From Pigmentiphaga litoralis (GTDB lineage: Bacteria > Pseudomonadota > Gammaproteobacteria > Burkholderiales > Burkholderiaceae_B), in NCBI RefSeq assembly GCF_014651835.1, contig NZ_BMXQ01000001.1, forward strand, positions 3,322,120 to 3,386,119: a stretch of 64,000 bases of DNA, given 5' to 3'. Within the stretch, counting starts at the first letter, position 1; the number at the start of each line of letters is the position of its first letter. Position numbers and translations under genes: made by a program. The notes beneath the pieces are model-generated. The model saw only the letters and a program-made list of their open reading frames with translations, searched no databases and was not told the DNA's origin. Below, piece after piece: positions 35,918 to 44,376 of this stretch.

Positions 35918-36002
35918 GCCATACCGGATCGAAGGGGGCGGCCCCCGCCGATGCGCAGACCAGGGCCTGCACACCCGCCCATCCGGGACCGCCCTATGCG
36001 GG

Positions 36003-36038
36003 TTGACACTTACGTAAATTAATTCACACAAGTGTCAA
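36003..36038. promoter_or_regulatory. inverted repeat TTGACACTT-N18-AAGTGTCAA before the aromatic-CoA gene set
   Basis: Nine-base perfect arms at 36003-36011 and 36030-36038 flank an AT-rich centre that includes the palindrome TTACGTAA (36010-36017). The left arm contains a TTGACA that could serve as a -35. The site lies just before the hydrolase start. Confidence 0.75.
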
Positions 36039-36047
36039 AACCGACCT

Positions 36048-37373
36048 ATGATTGACTCCAGTTCAATCACGGGCGCCGCCTGCCGGCTGTCGATCATGAC
36101 CTCCCAAGACACCTCTGCCCCCGCCGCGCAAGCCACCGCCGGCCTGCTCAATACCGACTGGAATCCGCGCGGCCTGCCCGATGGCGTCACGACCACCAAT
36201 GTCGTGCTGCGCACTGACGACGGCGCGGCCACCGGCGGATCGCTGTACACCCCGGCCACGCCAACCGACACCGTGGTCTGCGTCATGCACCCTCGCGAGT
36301 TCATGGCGTGCCATTACCTGATCCCCGACACCGTCGGCGCCGGCTACGCCGCCTGGTCGCAATCGCCCCGGTCGGTCGGCAACGACCTGCGGCTCGAACA
36401 CGAAATCGCGCTGCACGATGTCGCCACCGGCCTGGCCGAACTCCGGCGGCGCGGGTACACGCGGATCGTGCTGCTCGGCAATTCGGGCGGCGCCGGCCTG
36501 TATGCGCTCTACACGCAGCAGTCCGCACTGCCCGGCGCCGAGCGTATTGCCCGCACACCGGCCGGCCGGCCGACCGGCCTGGCCGACCTCGACATGCCGC
36601 GGGTCGATGGCCTGGTGCTGGTCGGCCCCCACCCCGGCCAGGGCGCGCTGCTCATGAACTGCATCGATCCGTCGGTCGTGGATGAAAGCGATCCGCTGTC
36701 AGTCGACGCGTCGCTCGATCCCCTGTCGCCGGCCAACGGCTATCGGGGCGCCAAGGGAACGCAGTACGCGGACGAATTCGTCGAACGCTATCGCGTGGCC
36801 CAGCGCCGCCGCGTCGAACGGCTGGACCGGCTCGCGCATCAGCTGATCGACACCCGCCTGGCGGCCCGCAAGCGAGTCAAGGCGGCAGGCCTGGATGCGA
36901 CGGCCGAAGACCGCCGCGCAGCTGCCCACACGCCCATCATCAACGTGTGGCGCACCGATGGCGACCTGCGCTGTTTCGACCTGAGCAAAGACCCGTCCGA
37001 CCGCGCCTTCGGGTCGTTGTGGGGCCGCGATCCGTACGCCTCCAACTACGGCGCGGTCGGCTTTGCGCGGCAGTGCACGCCCGAAAGCTGGCTGTCGACG
37101 TGGTCGGGCCTCAGCTCAAACGCCACGCTGGCCAAGACCGCGCCTGCCATCACGCAACCGGTTCTGGTGGTCGAGTACACCGGCGATCAGGCCTGCTTTC
37201 CCAGTGACGTACGCACCATCGTCGATGCCATCGGCTCGGACGACAAACGCCATGAACGCATCCGCGGCGATCACCACGGACGAGCGCTCAAGGACGGCGA
37301 ATCGCCGGGCCGGCTGGAAGCCGGACGGCTGCTGGCCGACTGGCTGCGCGCCACGTTCCCCCTTTCCCTTTAA
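36048..37373 (+). CDS. alpha/beta-fold hydrolase
   Basis: A 441-residue protein with an alpha/beta-hydrolase core. The nucleophile elbow is L-L-G-N-S-G-G-A-G-L-Y, with a probable oxyanion-side loop at V-M-H-P-R-E-F. A late segment VLVVEYTGDQACFPSDV carries a candidate acid, and R-G-D-H-H-G-R the catalytic His. It is longer than typical C-C hydrolases and has an inserted helical region around 230-300. An ATG at 36096 is an alternative start. It is first in the set with VOC, ligase and flavoprotein genes, so it might be a CoA-ester thioesterase or a ring-cleavage-product hydrolase. The exact reaction cannot be read from sequence. Confidence 0.8.
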   Translation: MIDSSSITGAACRLSIMTSQDTSAPAAQATAGLLNTDWNPRGLPDGVTTTNVVLRTDDGAATGGSLYTPATPTDTVVCVMHPREFMACHYLIPDTVGAGYAAWSQSPRSVGNDLRLEHEIALHDVATGLAELRRRGYTRIVLLGNSGGAGLYALYTQQSALPGAERIARTPAGRPTGLADLDMPRVDGLVLVGPHPGQGALLMNCIDPSVVDESDPLSVDASLDPLSPANGYRGAKGTQYADEFVERYRVAQRRRVERLDRLAHQLIDTRLAARKRVKAAGLDATAEDRRAAAHTPIINVWRTDGDLRCFDLSKDPSDRAFGSLWGRDPYASNYGAVGFARQCTPESWLSTWSGLSSNATLAKTAPAITQPVLVVEYTGDQACFPSDVRTIVDAIGSDDKRHERIRGDHHGRALKDGESPGRLEAGRLLADWLRATFPLSL

Positions 37374-37396
37374 AGCCCTTCTTTCTGGAGTTCCGC

Positions 37397-38287
37397 ATGT
37401 CCGACATGGATCTTTCGGCGACCCGCCTGCTCTTGCATGGCGTCGACCACACGGCGCGTCCCACCTGGAAGTTGCGCGAAACCATTGCCTTTTATCGCGA
37501 CAAGCTCGGCCTGCCGCTGGTGCATGTGATTTCGGCGCGCGGCTGGGGACCGGCCACGCATCCCGACTTCCTGCACTTCTTTTTCGACAGCGGCCAGGGC
37601 AGCACCATCGCCTTCTTCTACTACCTGGGATCGGATGCGCCGGCATCCATGACCGGCCGCGAATTTCATGCGCCGCTGCCCGAAGACCACGTGGCCGACG
37701 CAACCCATACCGCCTGGCTGGTGGACAGCGCCGAGGCCCTGCAGGCCTGGAAGACGCGACTGGAAAGCCACGGCCTGACCGTATCGGTCGAGACCCGGCA
37801 CGAAGTGATCGAGTCGATCTATGTGCGCGATCCCAATGGCTACTTCGTGGAGTTCACCCGCAAGCTGCGCCCGCTGGACAGCATCGATGCGACCGATGCG
37901 GCGCTGACGCTCGATGCCGCCCTGCAGGCCGAAGAGGAAGCCGCCCGGCGTGGCGACCGGGTCACGCACATCGACGACATCTGGGCGCGCAAGGGCGAGC
38001 TGGTGGCGGCCCGACAGTCCCTGCCGCAGGGCAGGAGCGTGCGGATCTTCGTGCCACGTGTCGACGAATTTGCGTCGCTGGTGGACGATGCCGCCCGCCG
38101 CCCGGACTGCCGCGTCGAGCAGGGTCCGGACTACACGGTGATCGAAGCCGACGCCCCGGTGGAATTTCGCCGCAAGACGCTCGGGCTCAAGCCGGCCGTC
38201 TGGTATGGCCTGTTCACCGGCGGGCTGCAGGGCACGATCGAAACCTTCGACCGCGATGTCGTGCGGATCGTACCGCTGGCCGCTTGA
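37397..38287 (+). CDS. VOC family (glyoxalase/extradiol dioxygenase-like) protein
   Basis: A 296-residue protein with paired beta-alpha-beta-beta-beta modules. Candidate metal ligands are the His in L-H-G-V-D-H-T-A, the His of T-H-T-A-W-L-V-D and the Glu of Y-V-R-D-P-N-G-Y-F-V-E-F; D-P-N-G-Y-x-x-E is the classic end of a VOC module. A second, more divergent part (about 185-295) may be a second module. In this gene neighbourhood a ring-cleaving dioxygenase is plausible. Glyoxalase- or isomerase-type activity cannot be excluded. A GGAG lies ahead of the ATG. Confidence 0.8.
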   Translation: MSDMDLSATRLLLHGVDHTARPTWKLRETIAFYRDKLGLPLVHVISARGWGPATHPDFLHFFFDSGQGSTIAFFYYLGSDAPASMTGREFHAPLPEDHVADATHTAWLVDSAEALQAWKTRLESHGLTVSVETRHEVIESIYVRDPNGYFVEFTRKLRPLDSIDATDAALTLDAALQAEEEAARRGDRVTHIDDIWARKGELVAARQSLPQGRSVRIFVPRVDEFASLVDDAARRPDCRVEQGPDYTVIEADAPVEFRRKTLGLKPAVWYGLFTGGLQGTIETFDRDVVRIVPLAA

Positions 38288-38308
38288 CGCGGCTGGCAGG
38301 AGACACAC

Positions 38309-40027
38309 ATGTTGCCGATACAGAATCCCCTTGAAGGGATCGTCTACCCCAATGAGCAGCGGGCAAAAGATTGGGTCGCCGCTGGCGCCTGGCAGGGCCG
38401 CACGGTGGGCGACGCCCTGCGTGACACGGCGGCCGTGTACCCCGACCGCCCCGCCTTCATCAGCGATGAACGCACCCTGACCTTTCGCGAACTGGATGAC
38501 GCCACCGAGCGGCTGGCCGCCGCCCTGCTCGACCTGGGCCTGCACAGCGGCGATCGCGCCATCTTCCAGATGGGCACCACGATAGACACCGTGCTTGCGC
38601 TGCTGGGCTGCTACAAGGCCGGCATCATTCCGGTCTGTTCCGTGCCGCAGCACCGCGACGTGGAGATCGGTCAATTGACCGAACAATCGGACGCGCGCGG
38701 CTACTTCGTGCAGGCGGACATCGGGGCCTTCGACCTCGTGGCATTCGCGAGCAGGATGTGCGAGCGGCATGCCTCGCTCCAGCACCTGATCGTTGCGCGT
38801 GGCAACGATACCGGTGCGCAAACGTCACTCGATACACTGATCGATGCCATGCCGCTGGCTTCCGCGCGCCAACGCCTGGCGCAGCTGCGCCTGAGCCCGC
38901 GCGACGTGCTGAGCTTCCAGCTGTCGGGCGGCACGACCGGCGTGCCCAAGATCATTCCCCGCTTTCATGGCGAATACCTCGGCCATTCCGTCGGCTGGGC
39001 CAAGGTCTATGGCATCTCCGCCGACAGCCGCGTCATCTGGTCGCTGCCGCTGCTGCACAACGCCGGCCAGCTGTATGCGCTCATCCCGCCCGTGGCCATG
39101 GGTGTCACGACCGTGCTCATGCCCAAGGTCGACGTCCCGCACATGCTCGAACTGATCGCCACGCACCGGGTGACCCATGCCTTGTCGATCGGGCCGATCG
39201 CGCCGCAGATCATGGCTTATGGCGACATCGGCACGCATGACCTGTCGTCGCTGCGGCTCTTCGCCACCATGAGCCGGTCCGAGCAACTCGAAGCGCATCT
39301 GGGCGTGCCCTGCTCCAACCTGTTCGGCATCACCGAAGGCCTGTTGCTGGGCAGCGGGCCCGATGCCCCTGCGTTTGCGCGCCACCACACACAAGGCGCC
39401 TCGGGCTGCCCGCTGGACGACATCCGGCTGCTGGTGCCGGATACCGAAACGCCGGTGGAACCCGGACAGATGGGCGAACTGTGCTTTCGCGGCCCGTCGG
39501 CCATCCCGGGTTTCTACAAGGCGCCCGACGCCAACGCCAAGGCATTCACGTCCGACGGCTACTACCGCACTGGCGACATGATGACCGCCCATATCGTTGA
39601 CGGCGTCACCTATTACGCGTTCGAAGGCCGCCTGCGCGACAACGTCAATCGCGGTGGCGAAAAGATCGGCTGCGAAGAAGTCGAAGGCTTCGTCAGCATG
39701 CACCCGGCCATTGCCGACGCCAAGCTGGTGCCCATGCCCGACGCCTTCTATGGCGAGAAGGGATGCGTGTACGTGGTGCTGCGGCCCGGCCATGCCGCGC
39801 CGGACGTCAAGGCGCTGGGCGCATTCCTGGTCGCGCAGGGACTGGCCCGATACAAATGCCCGGAACGTATCGAGACCATCGACGCCTTTCCGTTGACCCG
39901 CGTCGGCAAGGTCGACAAGCCCGCGCTCAAGGCCCGCATCACGGCGCTGCTGGACGCGGAAGGCGCCCTGCACCCGGCCGCCATCGCCCCGCCCCCGGCG
40001 GCTTCCCACACCGCACTCACGACCTGA
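38309..40027 (+). CDS. AMP-forming aryl acid ligase (aryl-CoA or aryl-AMP type)
   Basis: A 572-residue ANL-superfamily enzyme that activates a carboxylic acid with ATP. The phosphate loop S-G-G-T-T-G-V-P-K lies at 206-214, followed by L-L-H-N-A-G-Q, N-L-F-G-I-T-E-G, Y-Y-R-T-G-D-M and the hinge R-D-N-V-N-R-G-G-E-K-I with the later catalytic Lys in R-V-G-K-V-D-K. It resembles dihydroxybenzoate/salicylate ligases (EntE/DhbE). The usual H-N-Y-P-L segment of those is H-N-A-G-Q here, so the substrate may differ. No peptide-synthetase genes are near, so a CoA ligase is more likely than siderophore synthesis. Confidence 0.88.
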   Translation: MLPIQNPLEGIVYPNEQRAKDWVAAGAWQGRTVGDALRDTAAVYPDRPAFISDERTLTFRELDDATERLAAALLDLGLHSGDRAIFQMGTTIDTVLALLGCYKAGIIPVCSVPQHRDVEIGQLTEQSDARGYFVQADIGAFDLVAFASRMCERHASLQHLIVARGNDTGAQTSLDTLIDAMPLASARQRLAQLRLSPRDVLSFQLSGGTTGVPKIIPRFHGEYLGHSVGWAKVYGISADSRVIWSLPLLHNAGQLYALIPPVAMGVTTVLMPKVDVPHMLELIATHRVTHALSIGPIAPQIMAYGDIGTHDLSSLRLFATMSRSEQLEAHLGVPCSNLFGITEGLLLGSGPDAPAFARHHTQGASGCPLDDIRLLVPDTETPVEPGQMGELCFRGPSAIPGFYKAPDANAKAFTSDGYYRTGDMMTAHIVDGVTYYAFEGRLRDNVNRGGEKIGCEEVEGFVSMHPAIADAKLVPMPDAFYGEKGCVYVVLRPGHAAPDVKALGAFLVAQGLARYKCPERIETIDAFPLTRVGKVDKPALKARITALLDAEGALHPAAIAPPPAASHTALTT

Positions 40028-40036
40028 AGGTGCCCC

Positions 40037-41221
40037 ATGAAGATCACCATCATTGGCGCCGGCCCGGCCGGCCTGTACTTCGCCCTGCTCGCCAAGAAGC
40101 ATGACCCGTCGCACGACATCCAGATTTTCGAGCAGAACCTGCGCGGCGCCACCTACGGATGGGGCGTCGTGTTCTCGGACGTGGGCCTGGCGTTCCTGAA
40201 GGACGCCGACCCCGTCTTCTTCGAGCAGTTCATTGCGCGCCACGAACGCTGCGACTACATGGAAGTGGTGCATCAGGACACGCATGTGCAACTGCACGGC
40301 AATCACTTTTCGCGCACCGCGCGCATCGACATGCTCAACGTGCTGTCGCAGGCTTGCGAAGCCGAAGGCGTGCGCATCGTGTATGGCAAGCGAATCGACG
40401 ATGTCGAGGCCCTGGCCGCCGACTGCGACCTGCTGATCGCCAGCGACGGCGGCAACAGCGCGGTACGAACTCAGTACGCTGAACACTTCCAGCCTACCTT
40501 CGACAAGCGCCGCAACAAGTTCGCGTGGTACGGCACGCATCAGCGCTTCCACCCGGTCTCGCTCATCTTTCGCGACACACCGGCCGGCGTGTTCATTGCC
40601 CACGCCTACCAGTACAGCCCGGACCTGAGCACCTTTCTGGTCGAGGTCGATCCCGACACCTGGCGCCGGGCCGGCCTGGACCAGGCCACGGAAGAAGACA
40701 GCCGCAACTATTGCGCGGACGTGTTCCGTGCCGACCTGGGCAGCAACGACCTGCTGACCAACCGGTCGCTCTGGTTCGAAGCCAATATCGTGCGCAACGA
40801 ACGCTGGACCCATCGCAATATCGTGCTGCTGGGTGACGCCTTGCGCACCGTGCACTTTTCGCTGGGGTCGGGCACCCGCATGGCCATGCAGGATGCGATC
40901 GCCCTGCACCGTGGACTGGTGGCGCATCCGGGCGATGTGCCCGCCGCGTTTGCGGCGTTCGAAGCGACCCGCCGGCCGGCCTCGTCCAGCTTCCAGCAGG
41001 CGGCGGCGCGCAGCCTCGACTGGTACGAAAACGTTGCCGACAAGCTGCCACTGGACCCGGTGGCCTTTGCCTACGACTACATGCGCCGCACCGGCCAGGT
41101 CAGCCACGACGACCTGCGCCAGCGCGACCCCCGCTTTACCCGCGCCTGGGAAGCCCAGGCCGGCGCCGCCCCCACCGCACCTGCCGTTGCCGCCCCGGCG
41201 GACGCCCTGCCGGTGTCCTGA
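40037..41221 (+). CDS. FAD-dependent monooxygenase, salicylyl-CoA 5-hydroxylase-like
   Basis: A 394-residue single-component flavin hydroxylase. The FAD motif I-I-G-A-G-P-A-G-L-Y-F-A is followed by Y-G-W-G-V-V-F-S-D, which is typical of hydroxylases acting on aryl-CoA thioesters (SdgC and the 2-aminobenzoyl-CoA enzymes). The DG motif is LLIASDGGNSAVR, and the second FAD motif is VLLGDALRTVHFSLGSGTRMAMQDA. The Ala/Pro-rich C-terminal tail is probably disordered. It follows the aryl ligase by nine bases, which fits CoA activation first and ring hydroxylation second. Confidence 0.87.
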   Translation: MKITIIGAGPAGLYFALLAKKHDPSHDIQIFEQNLRGATYGWGVVFSDVGLAFLKDADPVFFEQFIARHERCDYMEVVHQDTHVQLHGNHFSRTARIDMLNVLSQACEAEGVRIVYGKRIDDVEALAADCDLLIASDGGNSAVRTQYAEHFQPTFDKRRNKFAWYGTHQRFHPVSLIFRDTPAGVFIAHAYQYSPDLSTFLVEVDPDTWRRAGLDQATEEDSRNYCADVFRADLGSNDLLTNRSLWFEANIVRNERWTHRNIVLLGDALRTVHFSLGSGTRMAMQDAIALHRGLVAHPGDVPAAFAAFEATRRPASSSFQQAAARSLDWYENVADKLPLDPVAFAYDYMRRTGQVSHDDLRQRDPRFTRAWEAQAGAAPTAPAVAAPADALPVS

Positions 41222-41259
41222 TCGCCCCACCCCACACCACAATAATTCCGGAGACAACC

Positions 41260-42240
41260 ATGACCTTCAGCCTGCGCGGCCTTGCCGCCGCCTGCCTGCT
41301 CGTCGCGTCGGGACTGCATCCCGCCGTGGCCCAGCAGGCCTACCCAAGCCGTTCCATCCGCGCCGTCCTTCCGTACTCGGCCGGCAGCGGCCCCGATGCC
41401 GTCCTGCGCCACGTGGGCGAAAAGCTCAGCCAGTCGGCGGGCATGCAAGTGGTGATCGAGAACAAGCCGGGGGCCAACGGCTGGCTGGCGATCGATGCGG
41501 TCAAACGCGCGGCGGCCGACGGCTACACGCTGCTCGAAGTCGACAACACCCACATGGCCTTGCAGCCGCACCTGTACAAGCAGCTGCCATTTGATCCCGC
41601 CAAGGATTTCGAACCTGTCGCGCCGTTGTACTGGACGCATTTCTTTATCGTGGTGCCTGCCAATTCGCCGTGGAACTCAGTGGCCGATCTGGTGGCCGCG
41701 GCCAAGGCCAATCCCGGAAGGATGACGTACGGCACCTGGGGCATCGGCAGCGTGGCGCATGTGGGCAGCGCCATGCTCGAAACCGCTACCGGCGCCCGCA
41801 TGACGCATGTGCCTTTCAAGGAACTGCCGCAGCTGTATACGGCCGTGGCCAATGGCGAAGTGGGCTGGGCCTTTGGCAGCGCCGCCACCGCGGGCCCGCT
41901 CTACAAGGCAAAGAAGGTGAAGCTGCTGGCGCTGGCCGCCCCCAGGCGCCTGGCCGAGTATGGCGACATCCCGACCGTGAGCGAGGCAGGCGGGCCCGCG
42001 AATTTCGAAGTGAAGACCTGGGTGGCGCTGTTTGGCCCACGCGGCATGCCCAAGGCCGCTGTCGACAAGATCAATGCGGGCGTCAACCAGGCGCTGAACG
42101 AGCCGGACGTGCTGGCGCGCATGGCGAACTTCGGCTTCGAGTCGTGGCGTGGCACGCCTGCCGACATCACCAAGGCGGCAGCGGCGGACTCGACCCGGTT
42201 TTCAAAAATCGTGGCGGAATCGGGCATCACGCTCGACTGA
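41260..42240 (+). CDS. Bug-family substrate-binding protein
   Basis: A 326-residue periplasmic receptor with GGAG before its ATG and a signal ending V-A-Q-Q. Its ligand loop, A-V-L-P-Y-S-A-G-S-G-P-D-A-V-L-R, is an atypical version of the common P-G-G-x-x-D loop. A-D-G-Y-T-L and H-V-P-F-K-E-L-P-Q complete the family features. Downstream of the aryl-CoA genes and co-directional, it is the likely scavenging receptor for their substrate. Confidence 0.9.
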   Translation: MTFSLRGLAAACLLVASGLHPAVAQQAYPSRSIRAVLPYSAGSGPDAVLRHVGEKLSQSAGMQVVIENKPGANGWLAIDAVKRAAADGYTLLEVDNTHMALQPHLYKQLPFDPAKDFEPVAPLYWTHFFIVVPANSPWNSVADLVAAAKANPGRMTYGTWGIGSVAHVGSAMLETATGARMTHVPFKELPQLYTAVANGEVGWAFGSAATAGPLYKAKKVKLLALAAPRRLAEYGDIPTVSEAGGPANFEVKTWVALFGPRGMPKAAVDKINAGVNQALNEPDVLARMANFGFESWRGTPADITKAAAADSTRFSKIVAESGITLD

Positions 42241-42274
42241 CCCCCACGCGGCGCACGTCGGCCGTCGCCCGCGC

Positions 42275-44290
42275 CTACTTGCCGCCCGTGGTCCCGGCCC
42301 GGGCGGCCGGCACCTTGCCCCACACCTTACTGCAATCGGTGTCCTCGCCCGGGCCGGTTTCAATGAACGGGATCAGCGCCGCCAGGGGCGCGGCAATGAC
42401 CGCCAACGCCGCGGCCCCCACGGCACGCGCCACCAGGGGCTTCTTTTCCAGATCGAACTGCGGCGACACGAAACTGCCGTGGATGTTCAGCGGGGTGCGC
42501 GCCGACAAAAAGCCCGGGTTCTTGGGCTCGGGCGCCAGCGTGAAGTTGATGCGCTCCGCCGCCAGGTCAAAACCGCCCTCTCCCAGCACCTGCGTGTCTT
42601 CGGTATCGATCACGAACAGGCTGGAGCTGCCCTTCCCCTGCTTCACGTCGAACAGGGCCGCGCCGCAACGCAGGGTGATCTGCTCATCACCGCCGGCCAG
42701 CAAGGCAATGACCTTGCCGCCGTTCAGGCCGCTGGCGGCATCGATCAGGTTGGACACCCTGCCGCGCGACACGGCCATGCTGACCTGCCCGTCGGCCTTT
42801 GCCGCCAGTTCCGCCACCGAACTGCCCGTGCCGCGCAGGCTGATCCGTCCGCCCAACGTTCCGGTGCTGGGGGCCACTTTGTTCGACGCCGGCAGGAGCC
42901 GCGAAAGGCGCACCTGCTTGATATCGACCACGGCATCGGCGCGCATCGGCTCGCCGCTGGCATCCAGCGTAATGCGTGCGATCAGCGCACCGTCTCCCAT
43001 GCCCACATTGAAGGGCTCGAGCTTGAGCACGCCGTCTTTCAGGCGCAGCGACACGTTCAGGCTATCCAGCGGCAGCTTGCCCGGCACTTCCAGCTTGGTC
43101 GCATCCAGATCGAAGGCAGCGTCGATCGCCTTGAACCGTTCCGGCTGGAACTGTTGGGTCGGCAGCACCCGTTTGTCGGTTTCCGCGTCCTTCGCCTTGG
43201 CGCTGGCCCGATTCTTCGTTTCCGACTGACTGACGGGCGGCGCCGCCCCATCGTGCTTCTTGCTGACCCCGATCAAGGGTCCGAGGTCGGTCACATTGAG
43301 CAGCGCACTGCTGAGCTTGGCCGTCAATAACGGGCGAGGTTCGCGATTCTCGTAGGTGCCACTTCCCGTGACATCCGATGAACCGATCTTTCCGCGCAAC
43401 TCGTCCATGGTGTAAAGATTGCCGTTCAGCTTCAGATGTCCCTCCAGGGCGTACGGAGGGGACGCCGGCAAGGGCAGCAACAGGAACGGGTACAGATTGG
43501 CCAGGGTTTCGCCGCGGATTTTCATGCGCGCGTCGATCGCCGACAGGTTGACCACATCGGCGATCTGCCCATCGACATCGAACCGCGTCGTGCCTGCTTC
43601 CAGGTATCCCTTCAGCGGGAACGGCGTTCCGGATTCCTGGAATGTCAGCGTGTCACCGGCGATCGCCTCGCCCGAAAATTCGGCATCGTTGTATTTCCCG
43701 CGGATCGCATACCTCGTCGTGAACGCGGCGTTATCGGGCTTGGCATCGCCCTCGCGCGCCTGGTCCGCGGCCTTGGGATCAAAGGTATTGGCATCGACCG
43801 CCACTTCCAGATTCTTGGCGTACTGATAGAACCGCAAGCGGGTATCGCTCACCGCCAACGAGCCGATACGCACGCGACCAGGCTCGGTGTCGTCCGGTTC
43901 GGACAGGCGCCAGTTGCGCCGCCCTTCCTTGTCCATCTCCATGACCGCGTCGGCATTCGTCACCGCAAGGCGCGGGATCAGGATCTTGTCGGCAAACAGA
44001 CTGGGCAGGGACACCGAGAAATCGACCTGGCCTACCTTGGCCATGGGTTCCTTGCGGCCCCAGTCGGCGTTGCTGAAGTAGACGTCCTGCAGACGCACGA
44101 CCGTGGGAAAACCCAGGTCGACATCCAGATGGCCAAGGGTAAAGGTGCGCTCGGTCTTGTTCGAGATGTAGCGTTCGACCGGGTGGCGCAGCCAATTCCA
44201 GTCGAACACCAGGACGAACAGGATCAGGAACAGCAGCACGCCCAGCGCAATGGGATGCCGCTTCAGCGAGCGGGATACAGCGGTCGTCAT
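42275..44290 (-). CDS. AsmA family protein
   Basis: A 671-residue protein with one N-terminal transmembrane helix (P-I-A-L-G-V-L-L-F-L-I-L-F-V-L-V-F) and a long beta-rich periplasmic part. The N-terminal AsmA domain (GHLDVDLGFPTVVRLQDV, then K-V-G-Q-V-D-F-S-V-S-L-P-S-L) and a C-terminal AsmA_2-type domain (L-R-G-T-G-S-S-V-A-E-L-A-A-K-A-D-G, then D-T-E-D-T-Q-V-L-G-E-G) are both visible. AsmA-like proteins are thought to bridge the membranes and move phospholipids. A Lys/Ala/Glu-rich linker lies at about 365-400. The start at 44290 is preferred over a 15-codon extension. Confidence 0.88.
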   Translation of the reverse strand: MTTAVSRSLKRHPIALGVLLFLILFVLVFDWNWLRHPVERYISNKTERTFTLGHLDVDLGFPTVVRLQDVYFSNADWGRKEPMAKVGQVDFSVSLPSLFADKILIPRLAVTNADAVMEMDKEGRRNWRLSEPDDTEPGRVRIGSLAVSDTRLRFYQYAKNLEVAVDANTFDPKAADQAREGDAKPDNAAFTTRYAIRGKYNDAEFSGEAIAGDTLTFQESGTPFPLKGYLEAGTTRFDVDGQIADVVNLSAIDARMKIRGETLANLYPFLLLPLPASPPYALEGHLKLNGNLYTMDELRGKIGSSDVTGSGTYENREPRPLLTAKLSSALLNVTDLGPLIGVSKKHDGAAPPVSQSETKNRASAKAKDAETDKRVLPTQQFQPERFKAIDAAFDLDATKLEVPGKLPLDSLNVSLRLKDGVLKLEPFNVGMGDGALIARITLDASGEPMRADAVVDIKQVRLSRLLPASNKVAPSTGTLGGRISLRGTGSSVAELAAKADGQVSMAVSRGRVSNLIDAASGLNGGKVIALLAGGDEQITLRCGAALFDVKQGKGSSSLFVIDTEDTQVLGEGGFDLAAERINFTLAPEPKNPGFLSARTPLNIHGSFVSPQFDLEKKPLVARAVGAAALAVIAAPLAALIPFIETGPGEDTDCSKVWGKVPAARAGTTGGK

Positions 44291-44376
44291 GACAGTCCAG
44301 CCTCGCAGTTTTTTCTTGCATGTAGCAACAAACATGCCGAAGCATCAAGACGGCCGGGGTCGGCCTTCTCATTGCG

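Noticed and set aside
38309-40027. Siderophore-type dihydroxybenzoate-AMP ligase
   Set aside because: No peptide synthetase, isochorismatase or dehydrogenase genes are nearby; catabolic neighbours point to CoA ligation.
38825-41257. 810-codon minus-strand open frame opposite the ligase and flavoprotein genes
   Set aside because: Both plus-strand genes have intact family motifs and Shine-Dalgarno sequences; the reverse frame is compositionally odd and motif-free.
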